Part shown: piece by piece, positions 12,176 to 48,657 of the stretch
How positions within the stretch are numbered: position 1 is the first letter of the stretch
How the letters are laid out: every line of letters starts with the position of its first letter
Assembly: GCA_026929865.2 (NCBI GenBank)
Contig: CM049400.1
Location: 21,346,501 to 21,410,500 of the forward strand
Source of the DNA: Hyperoplus lanceolatus
Taxonomy: Eukaryota; Chordata; Actinopteri; Uranoscopiformes; Ammodytidae
DNA: 64,000 bases
Direction: 5' to 3'
Made by a program: the position numbers and the translations under genes
The notes under the pieces: model-generated
Told to the model about the DNA's origin: nothing
Databases searched by the model: none
The model's input: only the letters and a program-made list of their open reading frames with translations

Positions 12176-14257
12176 GTAATGTAATGTAATGTAATGTAAT
12201 GTGCTTTATTTATACAGCCCTTTACAACAGTCCTTTCGGTGTACCAAAGTGCTTTACAAGAGAGAATAAATAAAAACAATTTAAAAAACAAAAATTAAAA
12301 ATACATCAAAATCAAATAAGATAAAATACAACAAGATAAAATCAAATAAGATAAAATCAAATAGATCAAAATGTCATCATACTACTGTGTATTAAAAGCC
12401 ATCCTGAACAAATACGTTTTTAGCTTGGATTTAAAGAGGCCCAGGTCAGAGATAAGACGCATATCCGTGGGGAGCTTATTCCAGAGCCTGGGGGCAGCAA
12501 CAGAGAAAGCTCGGTCACCCCAGCACTTGTATCTTGACCTGGGCACTTCCAGCAACAGTTGATCGGTGGACCTCAGGGCTCGACCAGGATTTCGGATGGT
12601 TAAAAGCTCAAATAAATATGGTGGGGCAAGGCCATTAAGAGCTTTAAAAACAAAAAATAAAAGTTTAAAATCAATTCTAAAAAGGACAGGAAGCCAATGA
12701 AGGGAGTTAAGAACTGGTGTGATGTGCTGCGTCTGTTAGTGTTAATTAAAAGACGGGCAGCAGCATTTTGCACCAGTTGCAAGCGACTTAGCGACCTTTT
12801 AGAGACGCCAACATAAAGTGCATTGCAGTAGTCCAGCCTTGAACTTATAAGAGCGTGGATGGCTCTCTCGAGGTCACAACGGCTTAAAAACATTTTGACT
12901 TTTGCCAGAAGACGTAGCTGGAAAAAGCTTGTTCTTACAACATTTGCAATTTGTTTGTCAAACCTAAAGTAGCTGTCTAATGTAACTCCCAGATTTTTGA
13001 CAGTTGGAGACATTTTTGAGGACAAGATGCCCAAGTCAGCCGTCACAGTATCCCCAAACATGATACATTCGGTTTTTTTCTCATTTAAATTAAGAAAATT
13101 TTGGGCCAACCAATGCTTAATGTCGACAATACAATCCAACAAACATTGTACACTGTTATTGTTTGGCCTCACTGGCAGGTATATTTGCAAATCATCTGCA
13201 TAGCAATGAAAAGAAAGGTTGTGCCTGGCTATAATTGACCCCAGCGGTAACATGTACAATGAAAAAAGGATAGGGCCAAGAATAGATCCTTGTGGGACTC
13301 CACAGGAGAGAGGAGCAGTGGAGGAGGACAGGCCACCAACCATGACAGAGAAAGTTCTACTGGACAAATAAGATGAAAACCACTTCAGTGCAGTGCCACG
13401 AATGCCAACATAATTACTTAGCCGTGACAGGAGGACTGAATGGTCCACCGTGTCAAAGGCTGCTGTGAGGTCAAGCAGCACTAAGACAACGGGGCACTTG
13501 GCATCCACGGACAGAGCAATATCATTGTGCACCTTTAATAGTGCAGACTCGGTGCTGTGACGAGACCTAAAGCCAGATTGGAATTTCTCAAGGATAGAGT
13601 TATCTTCAAGAAAGGACTGTAATTGTATAAAAACAACTTTTTCTAAAACCTTGGAAAGAAAGGGCAGATTAGAAACAGGTCTAAAATTTGATAACACAGA
13701 GGGGTCGAGATTAAGCTTTTTAAGAAGGGGCCTGACCACAGCATGTTTAAAAGCAGCTGGAACAGTTCCTAATCAAAGGCAAGAGTTAATAAAAACCATG
13801 AGACAGGGCCCCACAGCATTAAAAACCATTTTCATCACTTTGGCAGGGACAATATCAAATGGGCACTTTGTAGGTTTAAGGGAGTTCACTACATCACCGA
13901 GAGAAGAGAGAGAGACCAACTCAAACCGATCAAACACAGCAGATTGATCTGAGGCAACAAGCAGATCCTTATTAGTACTTGTAACAACAGTCTCACTTAT
14001 GACGTTTCTAACAGAGTCAACTTTGTCAATGAAATAATGAAGGAAATTCTCACAAGTGGCTATTGAAACGTCAGTGACAGCAGAAATGCACGGGTTAACA
14101 ACAGCGTTAATTGTTTCAAATAACACCTTGGCACAATGACTGCTGCTGGCAATAATATTGGAGAAATACTGAGATTTCGCTTCGCATACAGCTCTCTGAT
14201 AATCGTTAAGGCAGTCCCTTAACATTTCTAGAGACACATGTAACTTGTCCTTCTTCA
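12176..14257 (-). mobile_element. 5'-truncated LINE (L2/CR1/Rex1 group), dead
   Basis: Minus-strand non-LTR retrotransposon, 2.1 kb. The reverse transcriptase is visible at 12600-14257: [41 protein letters not shown] and the catalytic box CYADDLQIY. It is broken by an in-frame TGA at 13773-13775 and by a frameshift near 12740, after which the tail RYKCWGDRAFSVAAPRLWN continues in another frame. The 3' end is an (ACATT)n tail at 12176-12200. Short direct repeats AGCTTAAT at 12168-12175 and 14258-14265 fit a target duplication. The endonuclease and 5' part are missing. Confidence 0.85.
12600..14257 (-). pseudogene. Reverse transcriptase ORF remnant of the LINE
   Basis: Two open stretches in the same frame, 14257-13776 and 13772-12600, separated only by a TGA codon. 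The first shows the pre-RT linker (KCPFDIVPAKVMK), the second the fingers-palm region with YADD. The amino-terminal endonuclease is absent by 5' truncation, so the copy cannot mobilise itself. Confidence 0.8.
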
Positions 14258-14265
14258 AGCTTAAT

Positions 14266-14865
14266 CATTCACGTGGAATAATTTTTTTGTCAAACAATAG
14301 CGGACATGGCAGTCATTAGCATACAGCGTTAATGTCGCTACACAATATCACTACGGTGGGGGAACTGTGCAGCTAAGGCTGGAGCATTGGGAAACATGTT
14401 CGAACTTGGTTGCTTTCTTTGAAGATGTTGTGTGGGCTCTGACTAGTATAGCTTTTTCTCCCAACAAAACATGCATTGCAGATTTCCCCTCTCCACGTCT
14501 CTCATTATTAAATTCCTCTATGGATAATCTAGATTGTTCAACACAACATCATGCTTTAAAGGGATTTCGGTTGTCTGTTTGTATGTTTGCTTACTCACTT
14601 TCAATCAAATAGGATGTGACTGCCACACAACCAACTTGTTTGTTACTATATGTTTCTACAATAACATGAGGGAGCCTCAATGAAATCCAGAAAGCTGCTT
14701 CTAAAAAAGCAAGGAGTAATTAGTAAATGCCATTTGAGAAGACTATGGCGAATTAGAAGCCTGCTGGATCATGTAATTAGGATGGGAGTCTGTTCATAGG
14801 CGGCTCAGGCAAGGACAAGGACACCACGGCAGCAGCACTGTAAATCTTTACAGAAAACAGCATTT

Positions 14866-14901
<36 letters not shown>

Positions 14902-17900
14902 ACAAACACACACACATACACAGTTGTACACTGACATAACACACATGTCATCCAAGGCTGACAGTGATGCTGTTGCAGAACTGCTATAGTTTTCTTGTCC
15001 CTTGTTTCACAAGAGGCCTGACCGGATGTCATGAATGTCATATATAAAACATGGAGTACATAGCACATCGTACAAACTTGGCGAGAAGATTTGGGTTTCC
15101 AAATTAATCCAATATATAGTTAGTGAAATCTGTTATATTTTCAATTACAGTATGTGACAATTTTAACGTTTCCATTCGTAAGTCAACTTTTTTCACATTT
15201 TCTCTTTCAGTAACGTATAAAAATTAATTCCACTGTGGAAATAAAGTGACCTAAAGGGTTGTGCTCTCGATTTCCACATGTGCTTTTTCTGAAGGTTTAT
15301 CGTCATCCTGAAATGATTAGTCGATAAAGCAACCACATTTTGATCGATCAATAAACAAAAAGCGATTAAGATCAAACATATACACAACAAATTCAGTGAG
15401 TATGTTACGTTCAAACCCATCATGTTAGATTTGTTGCCTTCTCTGGACTCGGTGATCCACAGAGAAGTGTGGACTGAAAACATTATTTTCACATTACATT
15501 ACATGAAGCACATTACAAAGTCATGTTGTGTTGCACCTCTGCTCATACCCCAATGTAACCCCAAATACCCACAGTGTTATCGTGCCGCTTATACTATGTG
15601 TGACAGCAAATCAAAAACACAACTTTTTTGTAACAGCATTTATAAATCAGTCGCAGTACTTCTCGGTGCTGTTGGATCAGTTCAAAACAGATGTTAATTT
15701 CTGTATTTGGTGAATATCTAACTAGTGAGGGACTAATTGAAGAAAGAAAAGGGGCTTGTTGAGGAGGAGGATGCAGAGCCTGCAAGGATTTATGGCAGAA
15801 TAGATCAGAGAGAGCGCAGATAACAATGGAGATGGAGTAATAAATAAATCTCCTCTCTGAGAAGTAGCCGGAGGACTGACAGTAGCAGATTAGAGCCTGT
15901 GCCTTTTAAACAAATTGGCTGTGTGCTTAAGCATGTTTTATAGTGCTGCTCTGCAACCACTGAGATGCACACGTCTGTCACTTCCTCCATGACATCATGG
16001 AGCAGTTCAAATAGGCTCACGCTGCAAATTCACTCTTCTTTCTTTCCTGTTTTTGTTTGTTTGTTGCAATTACCCCTTTTAATTAATTGACTTATTACCT
16101 GCTGCCAGTGCCAAGGGTTACCGTTTGTAAAGGGACTGGGAATGATGTTAAGAACAATGGCACTAACCCAAGTTGTTAACATGCAGCTTTGAAATGAAAA
16201 TATTCATAAATGATAGTCCCAAATAAAATATATAAGTTCAATACATACATGTCCCAGACCAAGAATACGTAAATGGGATTTACCTTTTTCAAAATTAATA
16301 TTTAATGTTTACAAAACAAACTGAAACAATGCTTCACATCATAAATAGGTGACAAACCTGGCCAATTCACCAACCAGCCGGGTCTACCTCATGAAGCTGA
16401 CGAGCAGCATCATCCTGTTTTAATTATTGCCATAACCACCAAGGTCCTGCTTTCTGTATTGTTTCTAAAAATTAAAAATTGAAATAGACCTAAAAAAAAG
16501 TTCTTAATACAAAGAAATACACAAGGCACAAAGAAGTTGGAAATAATTGAAGGAACAGATTTGAGTTCAAAGATCAAGAACTTTTTTTGTATTGATTTCA
16601 GTGTTTTGCAGTGATGAGAGCAGAATGAACTAAGCCTAAATGTTGCAACCAAACATAGGCCAACTTTATAGTTTTGAGGGTAGGTTGGTTTAGTTATTCA
16701 TGTAGATAACCGCCTTTTTTCATTTGTGTGTGAAGAATGTGTTGTTGATGTTGTTTTTTAAGTGTTATTTATTTCAACAATACCACCAAAAGATTTCAAA
16801 TTATTTAATGTCATGTGCAGAAATACAAAAAAGTGCAATATTTGGTGCAGTCAATTAGTGTAAATGTCTCTTACCAGACACTAGTAGCATAGAGAACGTG
16901 CAAATTGTCAAAAAACTTTTGCGCTTGTTTTAGTGAATACTAAAGAAGAACAATGTCTCTGTGTGAACTGATAATTTTTTAGAGATCTGTTGATCTGTTA
17001 AACAATTGTGTGAGTGTAAGGGAATCCAAATAAATTGGTAGGTATGCTGGGCTAAGTCAGAAATGTGCTACTATTTTAAAATAATAATGAGCCCTTGCTA
17101 CCCCAACTGTCTCTGCAATTCCCTGGTTCTCTACAAAATACATGTATGTGTTTATTGAGGGATGAGCGCACTCACACTCATTGTTAATAGGAGTAATGGG
17201 TAAGGGGGCCCATTGACTGGAGGTTTTCAGGGGCCCAGCCATTTGCAGGCCTGCTGATAAGTGTTGTAGTTTTAGAATATTTTACATTCCAACTCTTGAA
17301 AGTCCTGCGTCACAACCATGATACGTCAACACCGACTTACAATTTCTGAGGAAGTTATTTGAAATGTTTCAATCATTTTATTTTTGTGAAGAAGTTCATA
17401 CTAGTACCTACCTATCATCAACAGAAAACCAAATGGCTACTAGAAAAACTCAATTTGTTCTGTTTAAGAAACATTAAATATGTCAACACCGTCAGATGTC
17501 AATAAAATTTATATTCATTTGTGTTTTTGGTGTCTGACAGTGTTGACACAAAATAAGGAATGGCAAGCTTAAAAGCCCATTTTGATAAAAAGGACAACAG
17601 CTGGGAGGTTGTGTCAAAGCTTAGCTCAGTAGCTTAGTATATGTTGGATAAATAAATGTAATTTAATTTGCCTAAACATAGGGTTTGTATTTTTTCATCA
17701 TTGCACCCTGTTTTGTCCCACTTCTCAAGAATCACTGATATAATAAATTGTAGGTTGATTGTGTAAAGTATTTGTAATGTGTTACTTCTTCAGGTTTTAT
17801 GTTTTTAACCCTAACAATGTTATCCACCTAACTAAGGTTGATATGCAGCATTTGTCACATAGCAACATTTTGGTGTTGCACAGTGTTAACAAAAATATCT

Positions 17901-18626
17901 TTCCTGGATGCATGTAAACGTTGAGGAAACTTAAATTAGCGAATAGCAATCAGTGAAAAACAAAAGGACTGAAATTACCCATAGAAAATAAGGTGATACT
18001 ACATCTATTCAGCTGCCTGCTAATTGGCTGATTCAAGTTAAAGAGAACATTTCTCTCTTGATCGTCTGCCATTTTCCATTATCCTCTTGTATCCCCAACA
18101 CTTGATACTGTAGGCTTGAGAGGAAACTCAATTTATGCGGCATCTTGTTGAAACGTCCCTGTCCAAGGTCCTGAAATCTGCTTTCCCAAGCATGCGTTCA
18201 TGCGTCATGTGATTTCACCCAGCACTGCCTAGCTCAGCACCAAGCCTACTGGTTTCTGGAGATTTCATGCGAGAGGGAGAGAAAAAAAAAAGGATGAACC
18301 CCTTCTCCTCTCATCTTGCGTAAAGACTCTTTTATTTTTCTATTGTTCTAACCCAATTGGATAATGTTGTGGACCTTCAAAGCGCTAGGAGTATGACAAA
18401 AGATTTTAGGATGCTGTACTTGGGCTGCTTGTGTTGTTCCTCTCTTTTTACTTAAATGCCAACACGGTGAATGCGTCAGGCAGAGTGGACGAGCCTGCTG
18501 CCAGTGGTCCGCATTCAGAAAGTCCAAATCTTGCCTTTCTTGATTTGATTTTTTTTTCTCCCCCAAACGACTTCAGAAGGATGTAACGACCGATCCACTC
18601 AGTGCAGCTGAAATCTCCTCATCAAA
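14266..18626. other. Intergenic and rasgrf1 5' region
   Basis: AT-rich with a CA microsatellite at 14867-14899. No gene. The rasgrf1 transcription start must lie in the last few hundred bases; no TATA box is evident, and an AG-rich strip (18268-18292) is the only compositional mark near it. Confidence 0.35.
14867..14899. repeat. CA dinucleotide microsatellite
   Basis: About 16 AC copies. Confidence 0.9.
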
Positions 18627-41443
<22,817 letters not shown>

Positions 41444-43920
41444 TGGGGACGTTGGTCCTCAACATTTTCTTTTCTGTTAATAATACACATCACTTAACAT
41501 TCACATCAACTTTTATATAGTTGTACATGTTTAAGATATTTGCTCTTCTGTACAGTAGATGTTTTATGGTTGTTTGACTACACAAAACCTTTCAGTGTTT
41601 ATTTTTAGTTTGTTTCCGTTGCCACGAAGCCACCTGCTTTAAGTTATTGTCTTTTTATTCCTTTGAGGTATTTCGAGCATAATAACAGAGGTCACTTTGG
41701 CTGTACACAAGTGTGTCTTCTTAGTGACCAATGACATTATTTTGCATCATCTCATACAGTGTCGACTTTGCACTTTCTGAGCAATTGCGCTGCCGCCAGT
41801 GTTTCTCTTTGCTTGAATTTTATCGGTGACTTAAATTATCTGCAACCAATGTAGCAATGTAAAAAAGTAACTGCGTCAAATCAGGTAAAAGAGCACAGAG
41901 AATATGACTGTATTTACAGATAAAGGAACGTTGATCATTGAAGATAACAGAACAGCAGATTTTTTTTTTTTTCTGCTTATCCTCTTAAGCCAGAAATTTT
42001 TTTAAATGAAAATTACATTTTGGACCAATCCAACAGGACAGATGGGGTGAAAGCTAGCTACCTAACGCAAAGCTCCTTATAGGCTATACTGAATCATTGC
42101 TCACATATACCTATGACCGTCTTTAATTAACAGGAATAAGTTAATTTGGTTGGTATTTGATCCGAAAGCAAAGTATTGTACAAATTCAACCTTTTACCTG
42201 ATGTTGGTGATGGATGATAATTCAGCGATCCACAAAGTGATATTAATTCATCCAGTTGGGAGCATTAATCCCTGTACCAAACTCAATGGCAATCCATCTA
42301 CCAGTTGAGATATTTCACTAGACAAAGACCAATGGCAACCTCATGGTGCCGCTAGTGGAAAAAATCAAGGGATCAACAAAGTCATTAGGGTTCACCCTTT
42401 GGGAAACAGTACTATTTGTGCCAAATTTCAATGCAATGCATCCAATAATTGTTTTGATATTTCACTCTGGATCAAAGTTGAGAACCATCTCTTCAGCTAT
42501 GACACCAGCATGACTGAAAACCAATATATTATTTTTCAGACCTACAGTATACAGTTGGGTGATGAAAATGTTAGAACAGGGATTATTTCATATTTAGGTT
42601 TGACAACAGAATCATACACATTTGATTCTGGGTAGCATATCAAAGGGTCCACATGGGTCAGGAACCTCTGCTCCAAGATATATGTCTTTAATTTTTAATT
42701 TGTTATAAAGCTGTTTTAGACATAAAGTGACATACACACAAACAAACACACCTGCGATACCACAGTTCATTTGATCTATTTCATCTGTGATAAAGAAAGG
42801 TTATGCCACATCAGATTCCTGGGTTATTGAAGAGCAATTAGTCATCTGAATTGACTGTAACACTTAAAATACGCCAGCACGATATAGTGAGTATCATCAA
42901 TATGTTCGTATTTCTCGGTTTTAAGTTCAACGCGTAAAAAAATATCACATGCGGTAGAAAAGTGTTGTACCTTCAGGTTTGGCGATACTTGTGTAGAGTA
43001 AAAGGTTGTTGCTCTTCTGTAATTAAAAGACAATCTGTCCTTTTTGCTGTTCCAGTGATTGTGGAACGTGACTGTATATCACTCTGTTATATGCATTGCT
43101 GTTTAAATCTATGATAAAACGTATGTGAATGACCTCTGCCTGCAGCATTCAAACACTATTTTTGTAGTAGGCTAGTATAAGAGAGAGTGACCTGCTCTTT
43201 ATATGAACATGGGAAAGTATTTTGTACTTTGTTGTTAATTCACCTCACTGAGCTGTGCTGTACATTTTGTACATGCAACCCTGCATATTTGTCAATGTGG
43301 AACAGTGTAACCCTGTCAAAAAGAGGAAAAAAAAGTTGTATATCAAGCTTAAACACAAAATGCTACAACAGTGTGGTCCTGAAACCATGACTTAGACTTA
43401 GGACGCAACTTCAAAGTGTTTTGCATTTATACTGTAATCCTGTCTATAACCATTTCTGTTAGCAGGAATATAGTAATGTAGTGCTTATTCTGTGAATACT
43501 TGTATGTATTTTTACTATTTATGTACAGTACACTTTCGAAGCTCAAGTGGCAGGCATGCAACACCCTCACAGACAGAATAATACTATATACTTATACTGT
43601 ATACACTTATACATGCACATACTCTTATAAGGTATATAAACAAATAAACATCTTGCTGTTAGCAATACCCAGTGGTATGAAAATTATCTTTCAACCCTCA
43701 TGTTTCCACACCTTAAGAAATATTCCCAGTTTTGTAAGAAAACAAATGAAAAGACAACAAAAGAATCGAGATGATGATGACAATAACGACAAATAACCAC
43801 AAATATGTTTCCCAGTTACCTCTTGCTAATAAATCCATTTTATATCAGGGGCATTTTGTCTCAAGTGTTTTTGTACGTCATCTATCAGTTGACATAGTGC
43901 TTGCTCAGAACGAAATAAAC
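41444..43920 (+). other. rasgrf1: rasgrf1 3' untranslated region (extent inferred)
   Basis: AT-rich non-coding sequence downstream of the rasgrf1 stop. AATAAA hexamers occur at 43643-43648 and 43828-43833, and another lies near 43913; none is proven, so the mRNA end could be anywhere from 1.5 to 2.5 kb past the stop. The region includes two diverged copies of a dispersed fish repeat (42227-42480), listed separately. Confidence 0.4.
42227..42480 (+). repeat. Two diverged ~100-bp copies of a dispersed teleost repeat
   Basis: Segments starting near 42227 and near 42369 share the same ordered phrases: a ggatcaacaaagt-like opening, a caatggcaatccatc / caatgcaatgcatcc core, and a gatatttcac close. 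The phrase order resembles a repeat often met in fish 3' UTRs (recollection, not checked). No coding capacity is seen. Confidence 0.5.
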
Positions 43921-44104
43921 CATAATCTGAAAGTATTTCACCACCATCAGCATCACTCGGTCCTAGCAACTGACAATGTAGCCTGACAGTGGACAAAAAT
44001 ATGAAAAAGATCAGAATACACAATTTGACACTTTTTAGGATATAATGTGACACTTGTCCAGAGTTTAATGATAGGGTAATGCATCTGATAGTTTTAGTAA
44101 ACAT

Positions 44105-44880
44105 AACTTAGATAGTGTATACACGACATAATTGATCATAATTATTTGAATTAAGATTAAGACTATATATTTGGACAAAGGGGCACTTTTCATGAAAGGG
44201 CAACAAAAGTATAATTTCCACTGATTGGTACAGTTTGGTATGGTATAGCCCGCAATTATTAGCATTTCCACTGTCAAAAGTGGGAAAGGGTAGGAAAATG
44301 AGCGTACTTTGCAGTATCTTTTGTGCTGGCCTGTTTGCTCTGGCCCAGCAGCTACAATCAAATCAGCTGGGAACATTGTAGCCCACCAATACATTAAAAT
44401 TTCTTTCAAACTCTTGCAGAGGAGATTACACACCTCTCTCACCATCTCTTGAACGGAAATGTCAACAATTAAATTTACTGCAGTGTGTAGCACTACCCTA
44501 TTGGGACCCTTTGGGATGGCTTGGTAGGCTACCCCATCAAAGGGTCACAAAAATAGGTACAGCACGGTTTGATTAAGTTGGTAACTTACCACATTTTTGA
44601 CAGTGAAAACTCAAATAAAGGTTTGCTGTGCAATGATATGATAAGCTACCATGTCCACCAAGGTAATTTAGCATGATCTGAAGTAGGTATAGGCTACTTC
44701 TAAAATGAAACCCCTGAGGGTCAGACATGGGCTGTGCAATATGGAAGGGGCCCGTTTGACTCTCTGACCGCCCCCACTCCCAGTAGGCCTAATTTACGCC
44801 CATGGTTCGAAGTATGCAGCAGAAGGGAAACTACGCTTACAGAAGTAGTAGCCTAGGAGTTGAACTGGCAGCTGTTCATC
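44105..44880. other. rasgrf1-ctsh intergenic spacer
   Basis: About 0.8 kb without recognisable genes; short gap between two head-to-tail genes. No named repeat. Confidence 0.4.
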
Positions 44881-44887
44881 TACTTCA

Positions 44888-44904
44888 TTTCACTTTCACT
44901 TTTC
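44888..44904 (-). promoter_or_regulatory. ISRE/IRF-type element upstream of ctsh
   Basis: On the minus strand this reads GAAAAGTGAAAGTGAAA, a direct run of GAAA-NN-GAAA half-sites that matches the interferon-stimulated response element. It lies 33 bases before the ctsh start codon, so it is either in the core promoter or the 5' leader. Binding is inferred from motif only. Confidence 0.45.
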
Positions 44905-44936
44905 TGTTATCGCGGCTGAAGTGGAGTTGAGTGATC

Positions 44937-47908
44937 ATGATGAATACTCTGATTTTGTGCGCTTTTCTGACCGCAGCTTCAGCTTTTCAACTGCCCGAAG
45001 AAGGTAAGAAACTGCGACCGACCTTTATGTAGCGATCAAATACTTTTGTAACCTTCCATAACCTGTCATAGCGTCAATCCGCCTGCATATAGGCTACCCT
45101 TACTTGTAAATTATCTGTACTGTACTAGCCTACATACTACATTTTGACAACTTAAATTGTTTTCAGGCGAATTTCACTTCAAGTCCTGGATGGCCCAGGT
45201 AGGTTTAAACATCTCTCAAACGCTGTGTAACAAGTGCATGCACTATGTTCTATGTATGAGGTTCACTGTATGAGGAAGTATCCTGCAATTAAATAAATCA
45301 CTGTATCATCATCACTTGATTACAACAGTACCAGCAGCTCATCACCCTCCATAAGTATGGTTATAACCTACCTATTATTAACAGCAGTCTCCCTCTTGTA
45401 CAGCACAACCGAGTGTACAGTATGAAGCAGTACTATGAGAGATTTGAGATATTCACAGAGAACAAGAGGAGGATTGACAAACACAATGCAGGAAATCATT
45501 CTTTCACCAGTAAGAACAGATTGTTATTGCATTTACACGTTTTTTCACAAGGTCCAAAGTAGAACTATAGTTGAGTTATTTTCTGATCTCTTTCTGCAGT
45601 GGCCCTGAACCAGTTTTCAGACATGACATTTACCGAATTTCGAAAGTCTTTGCTCTGGTCTGAGCCACAGGTACAGTAGCCTAATGTCAGTAGTAGTAGT
45701 AGTAGTTTACAAAGCTGTTACAAATGATGGTAGTAATTTTAAACATTGCCTTTTATAGAACTGCTCTGCAACCAAGGGGAACTACGTCAGCAGCAACGGA
45801 CCACATCCAACCTCTGTTGACTGGAGAAAGAAAGGAAACTATGTGACGGATGTGAAGAATCAGGTGAGGTTTAAGTGCAAAAAAATCCACACACAACTGT
45901 CAATAAACAATAAGATTTCACTAACTGGGGGTCAGACGGCCTATTTGGGGGATTTTGCAGATACGATAACTGTGTCCCAAATCCATGCAAAATGCTGTTT
46001 CCAAGCAAGTTTTGAGTTTATAGTATGTTCACACAGCGAAAGTGACACAATATACAGTAGTAATTATACTCAAAACTTTTTCCTACTGTGACATGTCAAA
46101 ATGTCTTCCATCAGAAGTCTTTTGTTGTGGGATTGTATAAATGAGATAAATAAAATTCCAAAAGGAGGCATTGAAAAAAAAACATTTTATAATAAAATCC
46201 CAGAGATGTTGCTGTAGTTTGCGCACATGTTTTCATGCATTCACCTCTTCAGATGCAAAATTTCTTTGTTTATTATATCTCAGAAAATTTCGCATTGTTT
46301 AACCTTTTTATTTTTTCACAAAGGGAAGTTGTGGTAGTTGCTGGACTTTTTCGACAACTGGCTGTTTGGAGTCTGTTACTGCTATCAACACAGGAAAGCT
46401 GATACCACTGGTGACTTTCACTTCTCTATTAAAAATGCTGCTCTTGTACAAACAGTTTGTCAATAGAATTTACTGTAATGTATAACACATTTTTGTCTGA
46501 CCTATAGTCAGAACAACAGCTGGTTGACTGCGCCCAAGACTTCAACAACCATGGATGTAACGGGTGAGAGTCAAACATATGTTCCATAAAGCTTTTGATA
46601 ATTTTTTCCCCTGGAACTACTGCTGTGTGCATCACTGCAGACTGCAGACACATATTTATAATGAGATCTTGCTTTGTCTACCAGCGGCCTTCCCAGTCAA
46701 GCATTTGAATACATCATGTACAACAAGGGATTGATGACAGAGACAGACTACCCATACACTGCATATGTAACACAATTATATCCCATCTTACACAATAAAC
46801 ACAATAAAATACTGCACAAAACGGAATTTAAAATAAAATATTTAAATGGATTTTGACTGTTCAATTGTTGTTGTTCTTTTATATAAGCAGGCGGATACTT
46901 GTGTGTATAAAGTTGAACTGGCAGCTGCCTTTGTGAAGGACGTGATGAACATAACAGAGGTGAGAGAACATCAGAGTATTTTTTTCAAGATGGAAGTCTT
47001 TGCTGAACACCTGGGTTAATACGTTTTTCGGTGTTGCAGTACGATGAAATGGGGATGTTGGATGCGGTCGCCACGCGCAATCCTGTCAGTCTGGCCTTTG
47101 AGGTGACCTCTGATTTCATGCATTACTCCCGGGGCGTATACACCAGGTGAGGAGAGGTCACAGAAACTGTTATGTAATTGATTTTTTCTGTTGTTTTGTT
47201 TGTGCTGTATTACACTTAAAACTTTGATCCATAAATATGAGTGAAAGGTTGGTTTCAATAGATTGACCCAGGCCTAGAAGGTCATGTGGCCGAGTCCCTA
47301 TCAGATTGACGACACCTCCATCCATATTCTTCATACGTGTTTACAATATTTTACAATATGTCTTTTTTTAGATTTGTCTGCAATGATTGTACATAATGTG
47401 GCAAACTGGTCAGACCTATTTGTTTGACGTTTGACCTCAAATATGAGGCATAAACGTTTCTAAAAAATGTCACTTAGTTACTAGAGAATAAACAAATTGT
47501 CTGTGCGTGTAAATCACTCTAAAACGCTGTTGGATTTGAAAGTGGTTTAGTTCCTAATTCTTAATACAAACGCTCATGCGTATAAAGTTGGGTTTTACTT
47601 CCTCCTCTTCCTCCTTTCAGCACTGAATGCCACAGCACACCAGACAAAGTGAACCATGCTGTGTTAGCGGTCGGGTATGGACTGGAGAATAGCTCCCCTT
47701 ACTAGATAGTAAAGAACTCATGGGGATCCAGTTGGGGCATTGACGGGTAAGTCTTATAATTAATCAGGAATAATTAAGCAGGGGAAAAAATACTAAATGT
47801 GTATCAACCACAGAAAGATAATAATTCTCTTCTTACAGATATTTCCTCATTGAACGTGGGAGGAACATGTGTGGACTCGCTGCCTGTTCATCATTCCCGC
47901 TGGTGTGA
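44937..47908 (+). CDS. ctsh: Pro-cathepsin H with in-frame nonsense codon (12 exons)
   Basis: Lysosomal papain-family (C1A) cysteine peptidase with aminopeptidase activity. Exons: 44937-45003, 45167-45198, 45404-45509, 45600-45670, 45759-45863, 46324-46410, 46508-46563, 46685-46766, 46891-46959, 47040-47146, 47621-47746, 47839-47908. All join in phase. Signal peptide about residues 1-18 ([12 protein letters not shown]). The propeptide contains [10 protein letters not shown]. The mini-chain EPQNCSAT, unique to cathepsin H, spans the exon 4/5 join. Catalytic Cys is in [10 protein letters not shown] (exon 6) and catalytic His in [10 protein letters not shown] (exon 11). Codon 289, at 47703-47705, is TAG where the family has TGG (PYW-IVKNSWG). 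It removes the catalytic Asn and the last 37 codons, although these remain open and conserved to TGA at 47906-47908. Otherwise length is 325 codons (human 335). Recent pseudogenisation, a null allele or a base error all fit. Confidence 0.93.
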
Positions 47909-48088
47909 TTTCAGTCTGAATGCAAACTTAAAAAAGGGAAGAGAAGAAAATGGGGCAGAATTTTGTTTTGCACAATGAAGTAAGCAATATGATAAGATTG
48001 AACAAGTCATAGGCCTACTCATATCTACATTAAACATTACATCTGAAATAACCATGTATCAATTTCATTAATTATTGTTCATTTCATA

Positions 48089-48094
48089 AATAAA
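48089..48094 (+). terminator. Candidate polyadenylation signal of ctsh
   Basis: AATAAA 181 bases after the last ctsh codon, with more AATAAA-like hexamers near 48109 and 48178. The spacing suits a short 3' UTR. Confidence 0.4.
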
Positions 48095-48657
48095 AACTAT
48101 CTATATCAATAAATATAAAAATCCGTTTATCTAAGTCTGTCATCATCACAGTGTTGTAATCGATTGCAGAATGCCCAATAAATAACATTAAAGATTGACA
48201 AATATTTCTATGATTAGGCTTCAGAAAACCAACTCATGAAAGAGAGTGCACACATGAAATAGTTTGACCTCTGTGATGTGGGATATATTATATTAGGACT
48301 TGAGGACATATGAGTTGACTAATTTCAGCAGATTTCAGATTAAATATGCTAAGAAACATGTTGTGGTCCAAAGATCTTAAAAAACTTCTTACAAATTTTG
48401 AATTTAAAACTTCATGCCATATAAAAAAGCTTCATAGTATAGGCTACCTGCAGTTCAACTGAAGTGTTTAGCCTACAATCAGTTTTGGGAGTCATCACCT
48501 TTGAGTGTAATGGCCAAAGTCATACAAACTTGCAGGCTCCAGAGATTAAAAATGTGTCTAGAAAATAACTGGACTTGATTTTCAAATGACCAACAACACT
48601 AACAGAAGGCTACACCAACTGTGCCTACATTACTGGGACAACATTTCAGTGGTTACA

